Position numbers and translations under genes: made by a program | Part shown: piece by piece, positions 18,550 through 27,023 of the stretch | How positions within the stretch are numbered: position 1 is the first letter of the stretch | How the letters are laid out: every line of letters begins with the position of its first letter | The notes under the pieces: generated by a model | Told to the model about the DNA's origin: nothing | Database searches by the model: none | The model's input: the letters and a program-made list of their open reading frames with translations, nothing else | DNA from: an uncultured bacterium | Lineage (GTDB): Bacteria > Bacillota > Clostridia > Lachnospirales > Lachnospiraceae | Direction of reading: 5' to 3' | Assembly: GCA_905214875.1 (NCBI GenBank) | Contig: CAJMNR010000018.1 | Location: forward strand, 7,467-71,466 | Length of the DNA stretch: 64,000 nt

Positions 18550-19569
18550 ATGGCAGAATACGAACTTAACACTGGTGTTTTAAAGACAGTAGAAGCACAG
18601 ATCATAAATAATGAGCCTCCTTGTACGAGACTTGCATTTAATCGTTTAATGGAGGCAGGGTGTCCGCAAATGGATACGCTTGAGATGATTGGAAACGTGC
18701 TTGTTGAACATATGAATAACGTAATGATGTTTGGACAAAAATTTGACGAAGCACATTTTGCACTTAAGCTTGATGAATTGGCTAGAAAGTATGAAAACTA
18801 TGAGCCAAAGGAAATCGAACTTGATGAAATCCAAAAGGAAAAGCAGGCCGGCTATAACGCTATGATGTCAGATGACCAAGAGAATATGGCAAAGGCTTGG
18901 TTACATGGATTCGAACTACTCAAGGAACTTGTAAAAAATCAATTCCCAGATTCCAAACCAGATCTTCAGGCAGTGGAAGAAAAGACAGAGTTCAAATATG
19001 GACTTATGAGCTGGCTTGGTGATATTGAACGAGAACTTGGTAATGCAAAGTTAGAAGAAGAAAGAATCGAATACTGCAAAGCACTTCTTGAGACATTTAT
19101 TTGGGGAAAAGAAGCACAAGACGGATTCAAGGCAACCATCGGGGAAGCATACTGTGAACTTGGAAAAGAAGCTGACTGGGTAAATATATTTGAAGAATGG
19201 CTTAGCCAAGAACCAAATAATATGATTGCGGTAAACAGTTATTTATACTGTTTAACAACTGCAGGAAAGGCTGAAAAAGCGAAAGAAGTAGCAAAACAGT
19301 ATATTACAGAAGATATGGAATGTGATATCGATACGGAAACAATGTTCTACCGTGCACAGTCTTTATTCGAAGAAGCAGGAGACAACAGACAGGCAGAAGT
19401 ATATCGTAAAAAGATTTCTGCGTTCCATAGTAAATGTTTAGATATGGCTAAGACATATGAAACAGAAGTACGTGGATTTAAGCCAGGACAGGAACGTAAG
19501 GTTTACCCAAATGATCCATGTCCATGTGGAAGCGGAAAGAAATATAAAAAATGTTGTGGTAATAAATAG
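18550..19569 (+). CDS. SEC-C motif protein with helical repeats
   Basis: About 339 residues, acidic and mostly helical, with TPR-like helix pairs in residues 120-290 and a C-terminal zinc-binding SEC-C motif (PNDPCPCGSGKKYKKCC), the same motif that ends SecA. Proteins of this plan are common in Lachnospiraceae; a role in binding SecB-like partners or ribosomes is suggested for SEC-C proteins generally but is unproven here. ATG 18550 with GAAAGGA 11 nt upstream is preferred to TTG 18517. A terminator follows. Confidence 0.85.
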   Translation: MAEYELNTGVLKTVEAQIINNEPPCTRLAFNRLMEAGCPQMDTLEMIGNVLVEHMNNVMMFGQKFDEAHFALKLDELARKYENYEPKEIELDEIQKEKQAGYNAMMSDDQENMAKAWLHGFELLKELVKNQFPDSKPDLQAVEEKTEFKYGLMSWLGDIERELGNAKLEEERIEYCKALLETFIWGKEAQDGFKATIGEAYCELGKEADWVNIFEEWLSQEPNNMIAVNSYLYCLTTAGKAEKAKEVAKQYITEDMECDIDTETMFYRAQSLFEEAGDNRQAEVYRKKISAFHSKCLDMAKTYETEVRGFKPGQERKVYPNDPCPCGSGKKYKKCCGNK

Positions 19570-19580
19570 TCATTGGATAG

Positions 19581-19626
19581 AAAAGTCCACCCCAAAATGT
19601 AGAGTTGCATTTGAGGTGGACTTTTT
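19581..19626 (+). terminator. Terminator after the SEC-C gene
   Basis: AAAAGTCCACC pairs with GGTGGACTTTT and the stem extends through CAAATG-like inner pairs, ending in a T run. Confidence 0.85.
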
Positions 19627-19722
19627 ATCGTTATATTATATTCCTGCCAATTTTATTATTGTAATTCACAACCATGCTCGTTCATATAGTTTATTAAAAC
19701 CCTAACTATAAGGAGGAGTAGA

Positions 19723-21012
19723 ATGAAAGAAATATTTGTTACAAAACAGATGGTGGAGAAGAACATAAGTAAGATTCCGACGCCATTTCATCTTTATGAC
19801 GAGAAAGGCATCCGGGAGAATGCAAGAAGACTAAGAGAAGCATTTTCCTGGAATAAAGGATTTAAGGAATATTTTGCAGTAAAGGCAACGCCAAATCCTT
19901 TTATTCTAGGAATCTTAAAAGCATGTGGCTGTGGGTGTGATTGCGCCTCCTTGACAGAGCTTATGTTGGCAAATGCGATTGGCTGTACGGGAAGCGATAT
20001 CATGTTTTCTTCCAACGATACGCCAATCGAGGAATATCAAAGGGCAAAGGAATTAGGAGCCATCATTAACTTTGATGATATTACTCATATTGAACTATTT
20101 GAACAGAAGGTAGGAAAGTTTCCGGAAACCGTATGCATCAGGTACAATCCGGGAGGTGTTTACCAAATTAGTAATGAGATTATGGATAATCCGGGAGAGT
20201 CCAAATACGGAATGACGAAAGCACAGATTTTTGAAGCTGCAAAGGTATTGACGAAGAAGGGAGTGAAGAAGATCGGAATTCACGCATTCCTTGTTAGTAA
20301 TGCCTTAAACAATGAGTATTTTCCAATGCTTGCGAAATCCTTGTTTGAACTGGTAGTCGAGGTGAAGAAACAAATAGGGGTATCCATTTCCTTTGTCAAT
20401 CTATCTGGAGGCATCGGGGTCCCTTATTATCCAACAGAACACGAGGTCGATATCGAGTTAATCGGGCAGAAGGTAAAGGAGATATATGATAAGGTACTTG
20501 GGCCGGAAGGATTTGTAGACATTCCGATTTATACGGAGCTAGGCCGTTATATGACAGCACCATACGGATGTCTTGTGACGACAGCAATTCATGAAAAACA
20601 TACATATAAGGAGTATATTGGCGTGGATGCCTGTGCGGTTGATTTGATGCGTCCTGCTATGTATGGAGCTTATCACCATATTACAGTACTTGGAAAGGAG
20701 AACAGTCCATGTACGAAAAAATATGATATTACTGGCTCGTTATGTGAAAATAATGATAAGTTTGCCATTGACCGAATGCTTCCTGAAATTCAGATTGGAG
20801 ATTATCTTGTTATTCATGATACTGGCGGTCATGGGTACGCTATGGGGTATAACTATAATGGAAAGTTGCGGTCTGCAGAGGTGTTGCTAAAGGAAGATGG
20901 AAGCTTTTCTTTGATTCGTCGGGCTGAAACTCCGAAGGATTATTTCAGTACATTTGATTGTTTTCCAATCTATAATAATCTGTTGACGAAAGAAAAAGTA
21001 AGATTTAGATGA
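19723..21012 (+). CDS. lysA: Diaminopimelate decarboxylase-like PLP enzyme
   Basis: A 429-residue fold-type III decarboxylase. The PLP lysine is Lys54 in YFAVKATPNP; the glycine-rich phosphate-binding part (FVNLSGGIGVPYYP) and the substrate-site Cys in GSLCENND match meso-diaminopimelate decarboxylases, which make L-lysine. It belongs to the longer LysA variant (tyrosine near HDTGGHGYAMGYNYNG). It is not in a lysine operon and no lysine riboswitch was found upstream, so a related acid as substrate cannot be excluded. AAGGAGG lies 7 nt before the ATG. It precedes minD by 116 nt. Confidence 0.82.
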   Translation: MKEIFVTKQMVEKNISKIPTPFHLYDEKGIRENARRLREAFSWNKGFKEYFAVKATPNPFILGILKACGCGCDCASLTELMLANAIGCTGSDIMFSSNDTPIEEYQRAKELGAIINFDDITHIELFEQKVGKFPETVCIRYNPGGVYQISNEIMDNPGESKYGMTKAQIFEAAKVLTKKGVKKIGIHAFLVSNALNNEYFPMLAKSLFELVVEVKKQIGVSISFVNLSGGIGVPYYPTEHEVDIELIGQKVKEIYDKVLGPEGFVDIPIYTELGRYMTAPYGCLVTTAIHEKHTYKEYIGVDACAVDLMRPAMYGAYHHITVLGKENSPCTKKYDITGSLCENNDKFAIDRMLPEIQIGDYLVIHDTGGHGYAMGYNYNGKLRSAEVLLKEDGSFSLIRRAETPKDYFSTFDCFPIYNNLLTKEKVRFR

Positions 21013-21096
21013 ATTTTGTAAGATTTGATAGATATACTATAGATATTATCAAAATAGAGTGGTATTATTATTTTAGTAAATTATGTCGATAAAAAT

Positions 21097-21109
21097 AGTG
21101 GTATAAAAT
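21097..21109 (+). promoter_or_regulatory. Possible extended -10 promoter for minDE
   Basis: TGGTATAAAAT, with TATAAA at 21102-21107, gives a TG-extended -10 about 20 nt before minD; no good -35 is seen. Confidence 0.4.
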
Positions 21110-21128
21110 AGACTACGGAGGAAAAAAA

Positions 21129-21920
21129 ATGAGTGAGGTAATTGTAATCACATCTGGTAAAGGTGGAGTTGGTAAAACTACAACCACAGCTAATGTAGGT
21201 ACAGGACTTGCCAAATTAGGCAAAAAGGTTGTTTTAATAGATGCAGATACAGGACTTAGAAACCTTGACGTTGTTTTACATCTTGAAAATGATATTGTAA
21301 ATACATCTGTTGATATCGTGGAAGGAAAATGCGATATCCAGGATGCAATGATTCAAGACAAACGTTATCCAAACATGTTCTTGCTTCCTACATCACAAAA
21401 GAAAGACAAATCTGCAATTAATCCAGAGCAGATGAAGGCAATCATCGATGCATTAAGACCTGAGTTTGATTATATCTTGGTAGATTGTCCAGCCGGTATT
21501 GAACAAGGATTTAATACAGCAATTGCTGGTGCAGATCGCGCAATCGTAGTAGCAACTCCTGAGGTTTCTGCAGTACGTGATGCGGATCGAATCATTGGCT
21601 TACTAGAAACAAATGAAATGGGAAAAATCAATTTAGTTGTCAACCGTATCCGTATGGACATGGTGCAACGTGGAGATATGTTATCAAGTGAAGATGTAGT
21701 AGATATTTTGGCAGTAAAATTAATCGGTATTGTTCCAGATGACGAAAATATCGTTATTTCTACAAATAAGGGAGAACCATTAGTTGGATCTGATACATTA
21801 GCCGGAAAAGCATATATGAATGTATGTAAACGTATAATGGGGGAAGATGTAGAATTCTTGGATCTTCAAGTCAAAAAAGGATTTATGAGCAAATTACACA
21901 AACTATTTAAGAAAAAGTAA
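21129..21920 (+). CDS. minD: Septum site-determining ATPase MinD
   Basis: The 263-residue ATPase starts with the deviant Walker A motif GKGGVGKTTT (Lys11, Lys16), followed by LIDADTGLRNLD and the switch DCPAGIEQGF. The C-terminal amphipathic helix (GFMSKLHKLFKKK) is the membrane-targeting sequence. MinD recruits MinC and is driven off the membrane by MinE, placing the division site at mid-cell. minE follows after 9 nt. minC is not in the window, so it must be elsewhere or missing. Confidence 0.97.
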   Translation: MSEVIVITSGKGGVGKTTTTANVGTGLAKLGKKVVLIDADTGLRNLDVVLHLENDIVNTSVDIVEGKCDIQDAMIQDKRYPNMFLLPTSQKKDKSAINPEQMKAIIDALRPEFDYILVDCPAGIEQGFNTAIAGADRAIVVATPEVSAVRDADRIIGLLETNEMGKINLVVNRIRMDMVQRGDMLSSEDVVDILAVKLIGIVPDDENIVISTNKGEPLVGSDTLAGKAYMNVCKRIMGEDVEFLDLQVKKGFMSKLHKLFKKK

Positions 21921-21929
21921 GGAGACACT

Positions 21930-22199
21930 ATGGGGGTTCTAAATTTTTTCAAATCAGCGGGTTCCAGCAATGTAGCGAAGGATCGATTGAAATTAGTTCT
22001 TGTATCTGATCGAGCGACCTGTTCGCCAGAATTGATGGAAAAGATGAAAAATGACATAATGGAAGTAATTTCGAAATATATTGAGTTCGATGAAACTGGC
22101 CTTGACATCGAAATCAAACAGACGGACGTTGAACATAACGGAAACAGTGTACCAGCGTTATATGCGAATATACCAATCCGTAACTTAAAAGTGAAGTAA
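21930..22199 (+). CDS. minE: MinE topological specificity factor
   Basis: 89 residues, normal MinE size: an N-terminal amphipathic targeting helix (MGVLNFFKS), the MinD-activating segment (AKDRLKLVLVSDRATCSPE), and the dimerisation domain ending in ALYANIPIRNLK. It stimulates MinD ATPase. The spacing to minD (9 nt with AAGGAGAC) indicates a minDE operon ended by the terminator at 22229. Confidence 0.96.
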   Translation: MGVLNFFKSAGSSNVAKDRLKLVLVSDRATCSPELMEKMKNDIMEVISKYIEFDETGLDIEIKQTDVEHNGNSVPALYANIPIRNLKVK

Positions 22200-22228
22200 G
22201 CATTGGGTGAAAGTGCTTACCTAAAAAT

Positions 22229-22270
22229 AAAAAGGGACAGTGCATAAAATAGTATGCACTGTCCCTTTTA
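22229..22270 (+). terminator. Terminator after minE
   Basis: AAAAGGGACAGTGCATA pairs perfectly with TATGCACTGTCCCTTTT (17 bp) around a 6-nt loop. A and T runs on both sides would allow function in both directions. Confidence 0.88.
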
Positions 22271-22325
22271 GACTGTAGACAAAGTAAAACTTTCACTCAC
22301 TACGTAGCTTTTCTTGGGGGAAAGT

Positions 22326-22501
22326 TTGAAAACCATTGGTTTTCAATTTTATCGGCAGGCGGAAACCGCGCTTTTCGTCTGCCGAATTAGCGCGAGTAGG
22401 CCTGTTTTTTAGGCTTGCACGAGCGAGCGCTAATTGATTCCTCACAGGGAATGGATGAAATCCTGATTTCATCCAAAGCTTGTCGACTTTGTCGACAAGC
22501 T
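22326..22501. repeat. Cluster of five adjacent inverted repeats
   Basis: This noncoding stretch between minE and the next minus-strand gene has inverted repeats at 22326-22346 (TTGAAAACC/GGTTTTCAA), 22352-22385 (TCGGCAGGCGGAAA with TTTTCGTCTGCCGA, two G-T pairs), 22388-22432 (family A copy), 22453-22474 (GGATGAAATC/GATTTCATCC) and 22477-22501 (AGCTTGTCGAC/GTCGACAAGCT). No ORF covers it. It explains almost the whole 309-base gap 22200-22508. Confidence 0.75.
22388..22432. repeat. Hairpin repeat family A, copy 2
   Basis: It starts TAGCGCGAGTAGGCCT, then a T run, AGGCTTGCAC and ends GAGCGAGCGCTA. It matches the copy at 6970-7012 nearly base for base; differences in the outer arm keep the TAGCG/CGCTA pairing. 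Confidence 0.7.
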
Positions 22502-22508
22502 AAATATT

Positions 22509-22982
22509 TTAAAGTCCAATAAATACTTTTTGGCCGTTGTCACCAGTATATTCAGGTGCGCCGGAAGTTGTAATGTAGCATATGATTAAGCGGTATTTAG
22601 CTCCAGTCGGAATCTTCTCACTGAATTTTATATGAAAGACTTTTCCAGAATTGTCAGCCGGAGTAACGATTGCTTGGTCAGCGGAAAGTGCATTTTCAGC
22701 AGACAAGCGCTCATCTTCTCCTAAGCTGGCAATGCCAGTCGGGTTAATATTGAGCACATCTTGCAACCAGTAATTACTAGGTTTCGTAGCCTTTTTTACA
22801 TCACAGGGCTTATCGAATGTAATCTGGAGAGTGTCATAAGCGATTTGTTTTACTGATATAAGCATTGGGATGTCATTGCGGGCAGAGGTAGCAGTTACTC
22901 GCTTGTTTTGCATGGGAATGCACGTAACAATAAAAGTTAAGACAAATACAAATGCTCGAATAGAAGCTAGAGACTTTTTCAT
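22509..22982 (-). CDS. Secreted protein with one Ig-like (SbsA-type) domain
   Basis: 157 residues with a signal peptide (MKKSLASIRAFVFVLTFIVT) and a single beta-sandwich domain whose start (SVKQIAYDTLQITFDKPCDV) and end (FHIKFSEKIPTGAKYRLIICY) resemble SbsA-like/Big_5 Ig-like domains found as repeats in surface proteins. Here it stands alone. Function unknown. AGGAGG precedes the ATG. It is divergent from feoB (23190). Confidence 0.7.
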   Translation of the reverse strand: MKKSLASIRAFVFVLTFIVTCIPMQNKRVTATSARNDIPMLISVKQIAYDTLQITFDKPCDVKKATKPSNYWLQDVLNINPTGIASLGEDERLSAENALSADQAIVTPADNSGKVFHIKFSEKIPTGAKYRLIICYITTSGAPEYTGDNGQKVFIGL

Positions 22983-23189
22983 AACATCCTCCTTTCTTTC
23001 TAATGTAATATCTATCTTTAGTAGTATCTGTAGGGTCGATAGTATTTATACAATGTAGAAATAACAAGAAACAAATATATGAATAGTTTGGAAAACAGAA
23101 CTTTTTTTCCATTATTTCATATAGTAGTTATAGAAGGAGAATATCAAGTGGTATTACAATCCCAGAGTATGTATAAAAGGAGGGATTCC

Positions 23190-25334
23190 ATGGGTCTTAC
23201 TAAGAGTGCAGTTGGAATCAAGGCAGTAGATTCCGGACTCGAAATTAAGAAACAGACAGAAAATGACAAAGTCATTGCACTTGCTGGAAATCCTAATGTT
23301 GGAAAGAGCACGGTATTTAACAGTCTTACAGGATTAAATCAGCACACAGGAAATTGGCCTGGAAAGACAGTTTCCAATGCACAAGGCTATTGTAAAAGTG
23401 AAAAGAATTCATTTGTCATGGTTGATATTCCGGGAACGTATTCGCTTATGGCGCACTCCGCAGAGGAGGAAGTAGCCAGGAACTTTATATGTTTTGGCGA
23501 GCCGGATGCGATTGTTGTTGTATGTGATGGAACGTGTCTTGAGAGAAACTTAAACCTCGTCCTTCAGACATTGGAAATCTCCAAACGTGTCGTTGTTTGT
23601 GTAAACCTAATGGATGAAGTAAAACGAAAGAAAATTACCATTGATTTAGAGAAACTCTCAGAAAGGATGGGTGTTCCAGTAATCGGGACCATTGCAAGAA
23701 AGAAGAGCACACTGGATGATTTGTTAAGAGCAGTGGATGAGGTACTTGAAAAAGAAGACAATACGAAGAAGCGACTCATTACATATCCGGATTTAATAGA
23801 AACAGCGATTGGGTTAGTTCAGCCAACCATCGAACGGGAGGTAGGGGATAAGATTGACAGTCGATGGCTCAGTCTTAAACTTCTTGATAAGGACCAGTCG
23901 TTAGTAGATGAGATAGAGGCATATCTTGGAGCTGACTTCTTAGAAAATGAGGAACTGAATAAGAACTTAGATCAGGCAAAAGAGCTCTTTAAAGAAAATG
24001 AGATTACTTCGGACCGATTTAAAGATATGGTTGTTTCCACACTTGTAGTTCAGGCAGAAAAGGTATGCAAGAATATCATAGCGATGAAACAAGATATTTA
24101 TAAGACGACCGACCAGAAGATAGACCGGGTCTTAACTAGCAAATGGGCAGGATATCCGCTTATGTTGTTATTGTTAGCCCTTGTTTTCTGGATCACGATC
24201 ACTGGGGCAAATTATCCTTCGCAGTTATTATCCGATGGATTGTTCTGGGTCCAGGAGCGTCTTACGGACTTTTTCCACTATATCAATGCGCCGGAATGGC
24301 TTCATGGTGCGCTTGTGCTAGGGGTATACCGGGTGCTTGCATGGGTCGTATCCGTTATGTTACCGCCAATGGCAATCTTCTTCCCGCTCTTTACGTTGCT
24401 AGAAGATTCAGGATACTTGCCACGTGTTGCCTATAATCTCGATAAGCCGTTTAAATGCTGCTGTGCCTGTGGGAAGCAGGCCCTTACAATGTGTATGGGA
24501 TTTGGGTGCAATGCAGCAGGAATCGTAGGATGTCGAATCATTGATTCCCCAAGGGAACGGCTGCTTGCAATCTTAACCAATAATTTTGTTCCATGTAATG
24601 GGCGGTTTCCGACGTTGATTGCCATAATAACCATGTTTTTTGTAGGTGCATCGGGAGGTATCACAAGCTCGGTGATATCGGCATTAGGTCTTACGTGTGT
24701 TATTTTATTTGGAATACTGATGACATTCCTTGTAACTAAGATATTATCCATGACCTTATTGAAGGGGGTACCATCCTCATATACATTAGAACTTCCACCA
24801 TATCGGAAACCACAGATTGGTAAAGTCATTGTACGTTCTATTTTCGACCGAACCTTGTTTGTATTAGGCAGGGCAGTAGTGATTGCGATACCGGCAGGGC
24901 TTTTGATTTGGATTATGGCAAATGTAAAAGTTGGCGATATCAGCATCTTAAATCACTGCGCTAACTTCCTAGACCCATTTGCCCATTTGCTTGGGTTAGA
25001 TGGTGTAATCTTAATGGCATTCATATTGGGGATTCCGGCAAATGAAATCGTTGTTCCAATCATAATCATGGCCTATATGGCACAGGGAAGTTTGGTGGAA
25101 CTGGATAATCTTCTGGAAATGAAGCAGCTCTTTGTGGACCATGGCTGGACGTGGATTACAGCAATCAGCACCATGTTATTCTCATTAACACACTGGCCTT
25201 GTACGACAACATTGTTAACCATTCGAAAGGAAACTGGAAGCAGGAAATGGACGTTACTTTCCTTTTTGATTCCTACGGCAATCGGTGTGGTTGTCTGCTT
25301 CTTGTTTACAACTGTAGCAAGGCTGTTCGCGTAA
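23190..25334 (+). CDS. feoB: FeoB-type ferrous iron transporter, stand-alone paralogue
   Basis: About 714 residues: an N-terminal G domain (GNPNVGKST at residues 33-41, DIPGTYSL, NLMDE), a GDI-like linker and a membrane domain with two Gate halves. The pore Cys region differs from classic FeoB: GFGCNAAGIVGCRIIDSPRE and FVPCNGRFPTLI replace GSGCGVPGI and FIPCGAKLP, so it belongs to a separate FeoB clade. No FeoA is adjacent. ATG 23190 is supported by AAGGAGG 6 nt upstream; an open frame extends upstream to 23079 without family similarity. Iron is the likely ion, but selectivity is unproven. Confidence 0.9.
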   Translation: MGLTKSAVGIKAVDSGLEIKKQTENDKVIALAGNPNVGKSTVFNSLTGLNQHTGNWPGKTVSNAQGYCKSEKNSFVMVDIPGTYSLMAHSAEEEVARNFICFGEPDAIVVVCDGTCLERNLNLVLQTLEISKRVVVCVNLMDEVKRKKITIDLEKLSERMGVPVIGTIARKKSTLDDLLRAVDEVLEKEDNTKKRLITYPDLIETAIGLVQPTIEREVGDKIDSRWLSLKLLDKDQSLVDEIEAYLGADFLENEELNKNLDQAKELFKENEITSDRFKDMVVSTLVVQAEKVCKNIIAMKQDIYKTTDQKIDRVLTSKWAGYPLMLLLLALVFWITITGANYPSQLLSDGLFWVQERLTDFFHYINAPEWLHGALVLGVYRVLAWVVSVMLPPMAIFFPLFTLLEDSGYLPRVAYNLDKPFKCCCACGKQALTMCMGFGCNAAGIVGCRIIDSPRERLLAILTNNFVPCNGRFPTLIAIITMFFVGASGGITSSVISALGLTCVILFGILMTFLVTKILSMTLLKGVPSSYTLELPPYRKPQIGKVIVRSIFDRTLFVLGRAVVIAIPAGLLIWIMANVKVGDISILNHCANFLDPFAHLLGLDGVILMAFILGIPANEIVVPIIIMAYMAQGSLVELDNLLEMKQLFVDHGWTWITAISTMLFSLTHWPCTTTLLTIRKETGSRKWTLLSFLIPTAIGVVVCFLFTTVARLFA

Positions 25335-25401
25335 GGAGTGATGAAACTACTAAGAAGCATGTTCTTCTAACGGCAGGAAAATTGAAAAAAGGTGAAAAGA
25401 A

Positions 25402-25433
25402 AACCTCTGGAGAGTAGTTGTCCGGGGGTTTTT
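25402..25433 (+). terminator. Terminator after feoB paralogue
   Basis: AACCTCTGGA pairs with TCCGGGGGTT through two G-T pairs, followed by TTTTT. Confidence 0.75.
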
Positions 25434-25570
25434 GCTTGTTTGCAATGTAGTAGGAACCGAAGTCTAAAATAATCATAGAATATATATGAAATGCTGTGCT
25501 AAGTGGGAAGAAGAAAGAAGCGCAGCTTATCGATTTATAGCCGTAGATTAATATTCAATGGGTCAGAGCA

Positions 25571-25693
25571 ATGGCCAATTATGCATATTGGGAGAGGGAT
25601 TGGAAGTTGTTATTCTGGACGACGGAAAAGGAAACGGGGAATCAAAGACTGAAAAATGACCTTCTGCTTATAAAAGAAAAGGTGGAGGCGTAA
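25571..25693 (+). CDS. 40-residue ORF coupled to the glycosyltransferase
   Basis: The ORF reads MANYAYWERDWKLLFWTTEK followed by ETGNQRLKNDLLLIKEKVEA and ends in TAATG, so its stop overlaps the ATG of the glycosyltransferase by one base. Such an overlap suggests translational coupling. Against it: the ribosome binding site is poor, and the peptide has no recognisable family. It could also be the 3' end of a decayed gene. Confidence 0.4.
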   Translation: MANYAYWERDWKLLFWTTEKETGNQRLKNDLLLIKEKVEA

Positions 25694-26811
25694 TGGCAAT
25701 GGGGAAATATAAAGTGTGCGTCTATGCAATTTGCAAAAATGAAGAGAAGTTTGTAGAAGAGTGGATGGCCTCCATGCAGGAAGCAGATCAGGTTGTTGTG
25801 ACAGATACAGGCTCACAAGATGATACAGTGAAACGGTTAAAAGAACTAGGTGCAGTTGTATATACAGAGAGTATTGAACCATTTCGGTTCGATGTGGCGA
25901 GAAACATATCGTTGTCTCATGTTCCAGAAGATGTTGATATCTGTGTTTGCACAGACTTAGATGAAAGGCTGGAAAAAGGATGGCGAGAGAAACTAGAGGC
26001 TGCATGGGAAGAGGGGATATGTCAGGGAAAATACCTTTACAATTGTAGCGTTGGTCAAGACAGCAAACCATTTGTCCAGTTTATTCATTTTAAAGTGCAT
26101 ACAAGAAAAGATTTTACTTGGGTGTATCCTTGCCACGAAGTTCTTAAGTATACAGGGCAAAGTGCCTATAAAGAGGTATTCATTGATGGTTTTGTATTAA
26201 ATCATTATCCACAAGAGAAAAAATCAAGAGGAAGCTATCTTGAGCTATTAAAATTAGCAGTAAAAGAACAGCCAGAAGATCCAAGAATGAATTACTATTT
26301 GGGGCGTGAGTATATTTATCAGGAAGATTGGGAAAATGCAATTAAGCGTCTAAGTGCTTATTTGGAATTGAAGGATGCAACTTGGAGGGAAGAACGAGGA
26401 GATGCTATGCGTTATATTGCATTTGCCTATAGTAAGCAAAATAAGTATCGTCAGGCATATCAATGGTATTATAGAGCGATTGCAGAAGTTTCATGGATGC
26501 GTGATGGGTATGTGGAATTTGCTAAGTTTGCATTTCAAATGGGAGACTTTAAGACAACGTATTACATGGCAACAGAAGCAATTAAAATCAAGACAAAATC
26601 CAAAGTGTATATTAATCATGGAGATGCTTGGGACAGCACGCCATATGATTTGGCGGGAATCGGAGCATTCTATATTGGATTATATGAGGAATCTTATCAG
26701 TATATAAAGGAGGCAGTTAGCATATCTCCGAAGGATCAGCGTTTGCTATCAAACTTACAGTTAGTAAAGGGAACTTTAGATGCAATAAGGGAGAAAAGAA
26801 AAACCATTTAG
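25693..26811 (+). CDS. GT2 glycosyltransferase with C-terminal TPR repeats
   Basis: 372 residues. Residues 5-200 are a GT-A glycosyltransferase (VYAICKNEEKFVEEWM, VVVTDTGSQDDTV, and the metal-binding TDLDER as the D-x-D motif); residues 205-365 form TPR-like helix pairs. This plan is shared by SunS-type peptide S-glycosyltransferases and by many Lachnospiraceae surface glycan or flagellin glycosyltransferases. The acceptor cannot be told. GGTGGAGG precedes the ATG, inside the overlapping small ORF. Confidence 0.85.
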   Translation: MAMGKYKVCVYAICKNEEKFVEEWMASMQEADQVVVTDTGSQDDTVKRLKELGAVVYTESIEPFRFDVARNISLSHVPEDVDICVCTDLDERLEKGWREKLEAAWEEGICQGKYLYNCSVGQDSKPFVQFIHFKVHTRKDFTWVYPCHEVLKYTGQSAYKEVFIDGFVLNHYPQEKKSRGSYLELLKLAVKEQPEDPRMNYYLGREYIYQEDWENAIKRLSAYLELKDATWREERGDAMRYIAFAYSKQNKYRQAYQWYYRAIAEVSWMRDGYVEFAKFAFQMGDFKTTYYMATEAIKIKTKSKVYINHGDAWDSTPYDLAGIGAFYIGLYEESYQYIKEAVSISPKDQRLLSNLQLVKGTLDAIREKRKTI

Positions 26812-26828
26812 GGGGATGTCGACAAGGA

Positions 26829-26865
26829 AAAAGGAGTGTCTGGTGAAAGGCTAGGCATTCCTTTT
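26829..26865 (+). terminator. Terminator after the glycosyltransferase
   Basis: AAAAGGAGTGTCT pairs with AGGCATTCCTTTT (two G-T pairs). The T run is only four. Confidence 0.65.
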
Positions 26866-26947
26866 GTTATCCATGAGAGACTGAAATTTAATAAACGCAA
26901 TTATGTAGAAATGTTAGGGTATTAGCAGATAAGGTACCTAAATAACT

Positions 26948-26976
26948 TTGACTTTACTGGATAAAAATGGTATTAT
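26948..26976 (+). promoter_or_regulatory. Promoter for the polysaccharide deacetylase
   Basis: TTGACT at 26948-26953 and TATTAT at 26971-26976 with a 17-nt spacer and a TGG extension before the -10. Confidence 0.78.
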
Positions 26977-27023
26977 TCTTGAGACGGATATACTAAGTAA
27001 ATGGGGATAATGAATATCGAGGT

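Noticed and set aside
19627..19722. Possible lysine riboswitch before the lysA-like gene
   Set aside because: The leader is under 100 bases and shows none of the lysine riboswitch helices.
23079..23189. N-terminal extension of the lone FeoB
   Set aside because: The extra residues match nothing in the family and a strong AGGAGG sits just before the ATG at 23190.
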